Source: NAK19 sp034434515 (GTDB lineage: Bacteria > Chloroflexota > Anaerolineae > Anaerolineales > UBA4823). Taken from it: 12,199 nucleotides of DNA. A program made the translations under genes and the position numbers. This document shows, piece after piece, positions 1 to 5,214 of this stretch. Location of the stretch: assembly GCA_034434515.1 (NCBI GenBank), contig DAOTZA010000148.1:1-12199 (forward strand), written 5' to 3'. Positions within the stretch are counted from its first letter, which is position 1, and each line of letters opens with the position of its first letter. The notes beneath the pieces are model-generated. The model was not told the DNA's origin and searched no databases. It worked only from the letters and a program-made list of their open reading frames with translations.

Positions 1-36
1 GTCTTAATGCCCTGACGGGCATTCGATGATTCTGAC
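1..36 (-). CRISPR. Candidate leader-proximal CRISPR repeat at the window edge
   Basis: One copy only is visible, so this rests on form and position, not on repetition. The 36 bases start with GT and end with AC on both strands. They contain a perfect 7-bp stem, AATGCCC (6-12) and GGGCATT (17-23), around a 4-base TGAC loop. This layout matches the well-known type I/III repeat class whose plus-strand form starts GTTTCAATCCC. Read on the minus strand the repeat ends ATTAAGAC, which would give an 8-nt crRNA tag AUUAAGAC, close to the common AUUGAAAC. It lies downstream of cas2 and the leader in the reading direction of the operon, so it is probably the first repeat of an array running left, out of the window. 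No second copy occurs in the window. Confidence 0.72.
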
Positions 37-61
37 TGCACTTGTTATAAAATTCACAAGA

Positions 62-207
62 CCCACTTTTCCCTTCGCAGCAGGGCCTTTTCCGCTGCTT
101 GCGCCCCACTTTGATCCGTTATTTGCCCTTTTCACGAGCATTTTCTCCCACTTTTTAACGTGCTACCCATTTTTGCGTACCCCCCTCTCGATTCAACCCA
201 TTTTTGC
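62..207 (-). repeat. Five AAAARTGGG-like boxes in the leader
   Basis: On the plus strand CCCACTTT occurs at 62-69, 105-112 and 147-154, and the related CCCATTTTTGC at 166-176 and 197-207. Distances between starts are 43, 42, 19 and 31 bases, close to 4, 4, 2 and 3 turns of the helix, so the boxes would lie on roughly the same face. They are too short and diverged to be CRISPR repeats. They could be binding sites for a leader-binding protein or a product of the strand composition bias. Confidence 0.5.
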
Positions 208-230
208 CCGTTTTTTAAGGGGGGGTGCGC
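175..230. repeat. GC-rich inverted repeat in the leader
   Basis: GCGTACCCCCCT (175-186) and AGGGGGGGTGCGC (218-230) are reverse complements except for one extra G and one T/G position. They form an arm of about 12 bp around a 31-base loop. The hairpin lies just downstream of the predicted pre-crRNA promoter, so it would be transcribed in the leader RNA. On the minus strand it is followed by A, not T, so it is not a simple intrinsic terminator in that direction. Confidence 0.55.
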
Positions 231-249
231 AAATACTATTCTAGCCTAC

Positions 250-277
250 ATTATACCCTTTTTGCTGGATTTGACAA
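250..277 (-). promoter_or_regulatory. Sigma70-like promoter for the pre-crRNA
   Basis: On the minus strand TTGTCA (272-277) is followed after 16 bases by a perfect TATAAT (250-255). Transcription would start near position 243 and run left through the leader into the array, giving an untranslated leader RNA of roughly 205 bases before the first repeat. The promoter lies just past the cas2 stop codon (303-305), so the array can be expressed independently of the cas operon. This is the best promoter match I saw in the window. Confidence 0.68.
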
Positions 278-302
278 GAGGGAAGAGGGATGCGAAGATT
301 TT

Positions 303-590
303 TTAGAGAATCACCACTCCAGGCGGGGCAGTCGGTTTGCCAATGCCCACGCAGCGGATTTTTGTGCGGCAGGCCTGACACAGGCTGTAGATGCGCAACG
401 AGTCCTCTTCCATCTCCATCACCCGCTCCACTTTTCTTAGCAGTTTCTGCAGCTCTGACTGGCTGAGATAGGCTTCAAAGACCGAATCCTGAACTCGCTC
501 GCCGATGGATTCCATCAGCTTTGCCACCCTGACTAACCGTTTAGGGTTGGCAATGTCATAAGCTAGAAGGTAAAAGCTGCGCTCGCTCAT
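303..590 (-). CDS. cas2: Cas2, CRISPR adaptation protein
   Basis: Cas2 forms the dimer core of the Cas1-Cas2 integrase that inserts new spacers next to the leader. The 95-residue product has the usual Cas2 length and start: a hydrophobic first strand ending in the conserved aspartate, YLLAYDIANPKR with Asp12, then RVAKLMESIGERVQDSVFEAYL (20-42; shown only to locate the conserved helix and second strand). Three cysteines (71, 74, 80) occur in the C-terminal third. I chose the ATG at 588-590. A longer frame to 695 would overlap the end of cas1 by about 80 bases and add 35 residues unlike any Cas2. The gap to cas1 is 23 bases and lacks a clear Shine-Dalgarno site, so translation may be coupled to cas1. 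The gene ends just before the pre-crRNA promoter. Confidence 0.95.
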   Translation of the reverse strand: MSERSFYLLAYDIANPKRLVRVAKLMESIGERVQDSVFEAYLSQSELQKLLRKVERVMEMEEDSLRIYSLCQACRTKIRCVGIGKPTAPPGVVIL

Positions 591-613
591 GGTGGTTAGA
601 GAGAGGCGAAAAA

Positions 614-1624
614 TTAACGGAAACCCATCGGGGTATAGATGGGGTTTCCTTCCTGAATACAATGGGCAATCTGGCGTGCCTGTTCGATCAGACACTGGCG
701 CAGTGGCAACTGCATCTGCCGAATGGGGTGTGTGAAATGAGTCTCTAGGCGCTGTTCGTAGGCTTGCAAAAAGCGCCGTTGCCCTTCTGGCTTGAGAACC
801 ACCGGACGTTGCGGCGGTCCGACTTCAAAGTCCTCTGGGCTGATGGCACCGCTATTCAAACACCACAGCACGACCCCATCTACTACTGGGCGAAACTCTT
901 CCATCAAGTCCAGACCCAGAGCCGGGCGATTATAGGCAACTTCGTGCAAAAAGCCAGCATATGGGTCTAATCCCACTGTCTGAACAGCACTAGCGGCTGC
1001 TTCGGCCAGCAGGGTGTAGCCAAAAGAGAGCAAGACGTTGACCGGATCGCGCGGCGGGCGGCGATTGCGCTCTTCAAAACGCCAGCGGGGGTCGATCAGG
1101 TGTCGAAAACCGCGGAAATAGGTTTGCGTGGCAGAGCCTTCCAAACCCAACAAGGAGGATAGGGCAGTTTTTTGAGCAATCGTCTGGCAGGCTTGTTGCA
1201 GTTGAGCGCAAATCCCTTCTAACTCTGCGATCTGGTGCTGGCGGTGATGGCGCAGCAGCAGGGTGCGCTGATGCTCTAACTTGGCAAGGACGAACTGCTT
1301 TGCCATTTTCAGCACAAATTCGTTATCGTTGAGGCGGGTGTATTGCTGACGGCGCAAGGGGACATGCGGCGTTAGCGAGCCTACCAGCCGACCGCGATAT
1401 TCACCGCGCACCGTAAGGAAGATTACTTCACTGCCCTGCTCCAGAAAGGCGTTGATGGCGGGAGTGGTTAAGCCGATATTCCCGAAAAGGATCACCTGCT
1501 CCACCTGAGCGAGGGGGATACTAACCAGCGTTTGCGGCTCATCGCCACTTTCATCTTCCACGACCACACGTCGATTGCGGATGCGAATTTTGGTGTTTTG
1601 TTGAATCAGGTATAAAGGCGGCAT
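614..1624 (-). CDS. cas1: Cas1, CRISPR integrase
   Basis: Cas1 is the metal-dependent integrase that joins captured DNA into the array. The 336-residue product is full length. The N-terminal beta domain (about 1-85) carries the familiar VEQVILFGNIGLTTPAI region (41-57). The helical C-terminal domain holds the metal ligands: Glu162 in LLGLEGSATQTYF, His227 in GFLHEV, and Asp239/Glu242 in LDLMEEFRP. All are present, so the enzyme should be active. The ATG at 1622-1624 follows AGGAGG at a good distance. A 58-base gap separates it from cas6 upstream, and cas2 follows after 23 bases. It is a stand-alone Cas1, with no reverse transcriptase fusion as found in some type III systems. Confidence 0.97.
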   Translation of the reverse strand: MPPLYLIQQNTKIRIRNRRVVVEDESGDEPQTLVSIPLAQVEQVILFGNIGLTTPAINAFLEQGSEVIFLTVRGEYRGRLVGSLTPHVPLRRQQYTRLNDNEFVLKMAKQFVLAKLEHQRTLLLRHHRQHQIAELEGICAQLQQACQTIAQKTALSSLLGLEGSATQTYFRGFRHLIDPRWRFEERNRRPPRDPVNVLLSFGYTLLAEAAASAVQTVGLDPYAGFLHEVAYNRPALGLDLMEEFRPVVDGVVLWCLNSGAISPEDFEVGPPQRPVVLKPEGQRRFLQAYEQRLETHFTHPIRQMQLPLRQCLIEQARQIAHCIQEGNPIYTPMGFR

Positions 1625-1682
1625 GATAACCCTCCTCAGAAAAAAACTATTGGATTGTTAAGGTACGGATCGGCGAACCGCT

Positions 1683-2525
1683 TCAGGCTGCTTGCTCGAT
1701 CAGACGACATTGACCCAGCCCGTGCGAGACGCCTGCGCCAACGCCGCTAAAGAACGCAAAACGCCCCAAAGCATTGATCAGGCTCATCCAGTAGCGGTCG
1801 TAGTTCAAAGTGCTGAACTCTGCCCAGCCGACCATGCCGATGCGCAAGCCGCTATCTTTGGCTGGGACGGGTTTGGTTTTCAGGTCATAGCGGCTGATCA
1901 GGAGGCATTCTTCGCTGTAGCGCCGAGTTTCTGGCGGAAAGGCGAGGGGGGCAAAGGCGTTCCAGCGTTCGAGCAGGCTGTTGAAGACCAAACGCGGCAG
2001 GGGGAGGGGCAGGTGGCGTCCATCGCTTTTGAAGGTAGTTGGGCTGGCAAACTGCAAGCAGAGGTGGCGGGAGGGCGGTTGGGAAGCCAGCAGGTAGGGA
2101 GAGGCAAGCTCGGCATAGCTGGTTTGAGCAGCCCACTCGCTGAAGTTGGGCGGCAGTTCGGCAGCCGGGCGCACCTCAAAGAGCTGGTAATCCAGTTCGA
2201 CCCGGCTGCCTTCGCTCAGCATTCCGCCAGGCTGACAGGCAGATAACAAGGCCTGGCAGACATCGGGGCGATAGGCGGTCAGGCGCAGGGCATAGACCTG
2301 CTCAGCCTGCAACTCACCGCCGGGTGCAAAGCGCCCCAACAGGTTGGAGACGCTGAAGGGGCGTAAGGCGCTGGCATCGTGCAGCTCAGTTGCCAGCTCG
2401 GAGTTGCTTTGCGCCACGGCGCGCAGGAGCAGGGCATGGGCGGCGCGGCCCCACCAGGCGACCGGGTTGGCGGCACCGGCCGGCAGGGGTTTGAGGGCAA
2501 GCACCAGCGAGAGCAGTTCGATCAC
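1683..2525 (-). CDS. cas6: Cas6, crRNA-processing endoribonuclease
   Basis: Cas6 cuts the pre-crRNA within each repeat and leaves the 8-nt 5' tag that type III complexes use. The 280-residue product fits the Cas6 family: a candidate catalytic histidine (His30 in WWGRAAHALLLRAV), a middle SPTTFKSDGRHLPLPLP stretch (161-177) followed by VFNSLLERWNAFAP (180-193), and a C-terminal glycine-rich RNA-binding loop, SGVGAGVSHGLGQCRL (260-275). The role of His30 is inferred by position. Translation starts at GTG (2523-2525), which shares the 4 bases GTGA with the upstream stop, and GGAG lies 7 bases before it. This is the most GC-rich part of the window: one 60-base line (2401-2460) is 46 G or C. The plus-strand frame at 1692-2246 is an antisense shadow. 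Confidence 0.9.
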   Translation of the reverse strand: MIELLSLVLALKPLPAGAANPVAWWGRAAHALLLRAVAQSNSELATELHDASALRPFSVSNLLGRFAPGGELQAEQVYALRLTAYRPDVCQALLSACQPGGMLSEGSRVELDYQLFEVRPAAELPPNFSEWAAQTSYAELASPYLLASQPPSRHLCLQFASPTTFKSDGRHLPLPLPRLVFNSLLERWNAFAPLAFPPETRRYSEECLLISRYDLKTKPVPAKDSGLRIGMVGWAEFSTLNYDRYWMSLINALGRFAFFSGVGAGVSHGLGQCRLIEQAA

Positions 2526-2917
2526 GGGGTTTCTCCGTAGCGTTGCTTGCGCGCTGTATCGCGCACCGCTTGCAAATTGAGAATTTCAGCCACTTCGTAG
2601 CGCGGCGGCAGACTGTTTGCTACCGGGCGCAGGCGAAGGATCGGCGGAAAGTATCCCATGCGCCCGTGCAATTCTGCCAGCAATAAGGCGGTGATATAGT
2701 TCAATGATGGAGGGTTGACCAGGATGCGCTTTAACTGCATTTCCTGGGCGGTGAGCGGGATTTTGCCGACCAGCTCCTGCAATTGGGACAGGAAGGGCTG
2801 GTCGTTATCGAAGTGCACTGCAAAATCGATTTGCTGTTCGATATCCTCGCCGCTTAGGGAGCGGATGCTCTCAAGCTGCTCGGCGCTTAGCGGGTGCGAA
2901 AAATTTAACAAGATCAT
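2522..2917 (-). CDS. csx15: Csx15-like small CRISPR accessory protein, possible ring nuclease
   Basis: The product has 131 residues. It begins with a beta strand and turn, MILLNFSHPL, and its most conserved-looking part is NPPSLN (68-73) leading through a helix to LHGRMGYFPPILRLRP (83-98). The Asn-Pro-Pro turn followed by a helix and a basic strand resembles ligand loops of CARF-like folds. From memory this matches the Csx15 family, small proteins found beside type III genes and recently proposed to break down cyclic oligoadenylate. I could not search, so the family name is moderately sure and the activity is inference. The position fits: it follows two CARF effectors and precedes cas6, which it overlaps by 4 bases. 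The ATG is preceded by GAGG at 7 bases. There are no membrane segments or signal peptide. Confidence 0.6.
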   Translation of the reverse strand: MILLNFSHPLSAEQLESIRSLSGEDIEQQIDFAVHFDNDQPFLSQLQELVGKIPLTAQEMQLKRILVNPPSLNYITALLLAELHGRMGYFPPILRLRPVANSLPPRYEVAEILNLQAVRDTARKQRYGETP

Positions 2918-2998
2918 CGGGTTACCTCGTTTTGAACAGGATGCTCTTCCAAGATGGCGTGTTCAGCAAACCTTTGCGAGAGAGAAGATTGGCGGAGG

Positions 2999-3931
2999 CT
3001 ATCCGCCGACAGCATGGAGGACATGATCGTGAAGTTGTTCAATTTCGCCTCCATAGACGAGCCTGACGCCGGATTCGCGGGCGCGGTCTCGAATCGATTG
3101 GGGTAAATCGACCTGGTTGCTGACCAGGACTTTGCTGCAGTAGATGCCGGCGGCTTCGCGGCGCGAGATTGCTGAAAGTTCGTAAATGGCGCGGCGGTAA
3201 GACTCGCGCCCGTTCTGGCTTTCAACGTTGCTGGTGCGGCAGGAAATCACTGCCAGCCGTCCGTTGCGCGTGACCACTACATCCAGTTCGTTTTGAACGA
3301 GCAATCTGTCCTTTGTCTTGCGAATGATCAGGTTGCGGCGCACATCGTCAAACAGGTTGCTCTGCTTGAGATGATTAAAGACGGTTTCTTCCAGTTCATC
3401 GCCTTCCTTTGGCGGCCGATTGGCGGCTGAAGCCGAGAAGGGCTCAACCTGCAAACCATGGGCGACCAAGTACTGTTCGACGCTGATCTTGACGCAAATT
3501 GGTTCGCGCCGTTGTTCGCTGCCATCCGAAGCCAGCCAGATCATCTGCTTTTCTTCAGTGGAAACGTACATCAAGGTTGCGCCGGAACCGTAGGCGGCTT
3601 GCAGGGCCGCCAGACTCATCAGCTTGGTGCCGCCGGTCAGGTTGAGATGGACGGTTTTGCCCTGCGCCTGATGCCTGACTAGGGCGTTGGCGATCTGGGC
3701 GCGGGCGTTGCCAATCTCATAAGCGCCCACTTCGATGGTTTTGAGCGCCTTCAGGTGGCTTAAGGCGGGGTCTTGCTGCAAGACAGCCTTGAGCTGTCTG
3801 GCGATCTGGCGCGTGGTGGGCGAAGCGACGAATTGCACCTCGTCATACGTGGTGAATTGCCACAGAGGAAGCAGGTTAGGGATAGGCTGTTCACCGACCA
3901 GAGAGAGGAGGAGCAAGGTTGACCTCCACAT
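2999..3931 (-). CDS. card1: Card1/Can2-like CARF nuclease (DUF1887 family)
   Basis: This family binds cyclic oligoadenylate made by Cas10 and then cuts nucleic acid. Numbering here includes the three residues before Met4. The N-terminal CARF domain begins LLSLVGEQPIPNLLPL (11-26), the usual opening of the family, and has the ligand loop LNLTGGTKLMSLAAL (99-113). The C-terminal half has a PD-(D/E)xK-like nuclease: GDELEETVFNHL (180-191), then NELDVVVTRNGRLAVISCRT (217-236). The usual E-x-K of the last strand is replaced here by S-x-R (Ser233, Arg235). I place the start at ATG 3929-3931 (Met4); a TTG three codons earlier (3938-3940) is possible. Neither has a Shine-Dalgarno site: the upstream bases are a tetranucleotide repeat, 17 bases from the previous stop, so translation may depend on coupling. 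An 81-base gap follows before the Csx15-like gene. Confidence 0.83.
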   Translation of the reverse strand: MWRSTLLLLSLVGEQPIPNLLPLWQFTTYDEVQFVASPTTRQIARQLKAVLQQDPALSHLKALKTIEVGAYEIGNARAQIANALVRHQAQGKTVHLNLTGGTKLMSLAALQAAYGSGATLMYVSTEEKQMIWLASDGSEQRREPICVKISVEQYLVAHGLQVEPFSASAANRPPKEGDELEETVFNHLKQSNLFDDVRRNLIIRKTKDRLLVQNELDVVVTRNGRLAVISCRTSNVESQNGRESYRRAIYELSAISRREAAGIYCSKVLVSNQVDLPQSIRDRARESGVRLVYGGEIEQLHDHVLHAVGG

Positions 3932-3953
3932 ATCAATCAATCAATCAATCAAT
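3932..3953. repeat. Tetranucleotide tandem repeat, 5.5 copies of ATCA
   Basis: On the plus strand ATCA is repeated five and a half times without error. On the minus strand this reads as ATTG/TGAT repeats. It begins in the stop codon region of the CARF-HEPN gene (stop TGA at 3949-3951) and ends next to the ATG of the Card1-like gene (3929-3931). It therefore fills the whole junction and the place where a ribosome binding site would be. A change in copy number would move the start by 4 bases relative to the previous stop without changing either protein from its ATG. Confidence 0.9.
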
Positions 3954-5193
3954 TGTGTGTGAGAGTTCCATTGTGGATAGAGGGAAACTGAGGCGAATTG
4001 ACTTTCACCCCAAGAGCCTCTAAACCTTGGCGCAGGAATTCCAAAGTTTGCTCATGCATAGCGGAATAAACCGCTTTATTGCAGGGTGTAATACCATGGG
4101 CGAGAATGGAGTCATTGCGTTTTTTGAGAATATCCAGTATTTTACCGCGCCATTCGGCAAAAGTTTTCCCTATCGGATCTTCCAGATCGGCTAAAAGTTC
4201 GTAATCCTGAACCAATCCCAATTTGATTTTTTCAGCTTGGTTTGCATACTTGCTGCGGATCGAATCAGGCAGTAAATCGAGCTTGAGATCACTGGGATCA
4301 AGCGCAGGGATACGTTGGCGCAGGCGAATTTGGGCGAACATTTCTAAGGCGCGGTAAAGGCGGGCTACAGCGTCATCGAAGCGATTACGCTTGGCGCGGC
4401 GCTCTGCGTTATTGATAAGATCGAACACTGCTTCATATCCTGTCCCTTTTGTTTGCTCGATGATCATCTTTAAGAACACCCATTGGGGGACGATGTCTGC
4501 TTGATAAGGTTCAAGGATCCTATAGGCACGCTGGTGATCAAAACGGTCCCAGGCATCAAAGCCACGAGAAAGCGTTACAAGACGCTGAATTTTGTGTTGT
4601 AACTCAGAGCTGAGAGGCGCCGCCCTGGGAAAGCTTTCTGCCAGCTGCGCAGCAGAAGCGTAAGCAAATTGATTGAACAAGGCTTCAGCTTGAGTTAATT
4701 GCTGGCGAGCTCGCACTTCTGGTGTGTTTACTAGGGTAGCCATCTCAGTTCCTTCAAGTACTTTCTGCAGGTCGGTTCGATTTCCCTTTACCACCGAAAC
4801 CTCCCACCCCAGCTCTAACGCTACCAGGACAAGAGCTGCTGTCATTGTTTTCGTTCCACCAGTATAATCGGCAATTTTTCGCCAGCCTGCGCGTTGGCTC
4901 ATTTGCTCTTTTAAGCCTTCATAAATCCTGATAAAACAAACATCTAGAGCGTCTGGTTCATCAAGTTCAATCAAGGTGTATTTGTCATCTGTCAAGCTGG
5001 TTTGTTCAACGATACTGGGCAGGGGAATTTTGTCTTCTGCCATGCAGGGCTTGTTCGCTCCATCTACCATTGATCGACTCCCTCGCGTTCCGGTAGAAAC
5101 GATAAAGATAACAAAGTGTGGAGCATGTTCTCGAATTGCTGTTACAACCGGTGCACAAGAGCCACCCACAGTTATAGCCAGAACAGTTTTCAT
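3949..5193 (-). CDS. csm6: Csm6-type CARF-HEPN ribonuclease
   Basis: Csm6 proteins are non-specific ribonucleases activated by cyclic oligoadenylate from Cas10. The N-terminal CARF domain starts VLAITVGGSCAPVV with a GGS phosphate-binding turn, then has the second ligand loop DYTGGTKTMTAALVLVAL. A helical linker follows. The C-terminal HEPN domain ends in KKRNDSILAHG, the R-x6-H active-site motif (Arg364 and His371, counting from the alternative upstream ATG at 5208). Both catalytic residues are present. I place the start at ATG 5191-5193, giving 414 residues, because GGAG lies exactly 6 bases before it. The ATG at 5206-5208 adds five residues and has no such site. The best match I recall is the TIGR02710 group. 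The preferred ring size cannot be told from the sequence. The gene follows csm5 by 21 bases. Confidence 0.88.
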   Translation of the reverse strand: MKTVLAITVGGSCAPVVTAIREHAPHFVIFIVSTGTRGSRSMVDGANKPCMAEDKIPLPSIVEQTSLTDDKYTLIELDEPDALDVCFIRIYEGLKEQMSQRAGWRKIADYTGGTKTMTAALVLVALELGWEVSVVKGNRTDLQKVLEGTEMATLVNTPEVRARQQLTQAEALFNQFAYASAAQLAESFPRAAPLSSELQHKIQRLVTLSRGFDAWDRFDHQRAYRILEPYQADIVPQWVFLKMIIEQTKGTGYEAVFDLINNAERRAKRNRFDDAVARLYRALEMFAQIRLRQRIPALDPSDLKLDLLPDSIRSKYANQAEKIKLGLVQDYELLADLEDPIGKTFAEWRGKILDILKKRNDSILAHGITPCNKAVYSAMHEQTLEFLRQGLEALGVKVNSPQFPSIHNGTLTHN

Positions 5194-5203
5194 AGTCATC
5201 TCC
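5194..5203 (-). promoter_or_regulatory. Ribosome binding site deciding the csm6 start
   Basis: GGAG on the minus strand (5200-5203) is 6 bases from the ATG at 5191-5193. The two other in-frame ATGs (5197-5199 and 5206-5208) lie too close to it or upstream of it, so this site favours the shorter protein. Confidence 0.7.
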
Positions 5204-5214
5204 AACATCGGGAA

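Larger units (their letters stand above)
37..302 (-). promoter_or_regulatory. CRISPR leader region between cas2 and the repeat
   Basis: This 266-bp stretch has no convincing gene. Seen on the minus strand it contains a strong sigma70-like promoter near its upstream end, a GC-rich inverted repeat, and five copies of an AAAARTGGG-like box. The 30 bases next to the repeat are AT-rich and include TATAAC (minus strand, about 46-51), which lacks a good -35 partner. The strand bias (runs of T and C on the plus strand) is typical of leaders. A leader normally holds the pre-crRNA promoter and the signals that direct Cas1-Cas2 to the first repeat. Which bases serve integration cannot be told from one sequence. 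Small plus-strand reading frames here are low-complexity and are not supported as genes. Confidence 0.65.

Noticed and set aside
175..230. Leader inverted repeat as an intrinsic terminator of the cas operon
   Set aside because: The stem is strong, but on the minus strand it is followed by A residues, not a T-run.
37..302. Further CRISPR repeats inside the leader
   Set aside because: No second copy of the AATGCCC/GGGCATT stem occurs here. The recurring boxes are only 8-11 bases long and have unequal spacing.
26..440. Two small plus-strand frames across the leader and cas2
   Set aside because: The first is pyrimidine-driven low complexity (Phe, Pro, Leu), and the second runs antisense into cas2. 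Neither has family features.
303..695. 130-residue version of Cas2
   Set aside because: The extra 35 residues overlap cas1 and do not resemble Cas2. The internal ATG at 588-590 gives the normal length.
1692..2246. 184-residue plus-strand reading frame
   Set aside because: It lies fully antisense to cas6 in a GC-rich region, where long chance frames are common. It has no ribosome binding site or recognisable domain.
2914..3225. 103-residue minus-strand frame overlapping the end of the Card1-like gene
   Set aside because: It shares most of its length with the well-supported nuclease domain in another frame. The composition (Ala, Ser, Pro, Arg) is that of a shadow frame.
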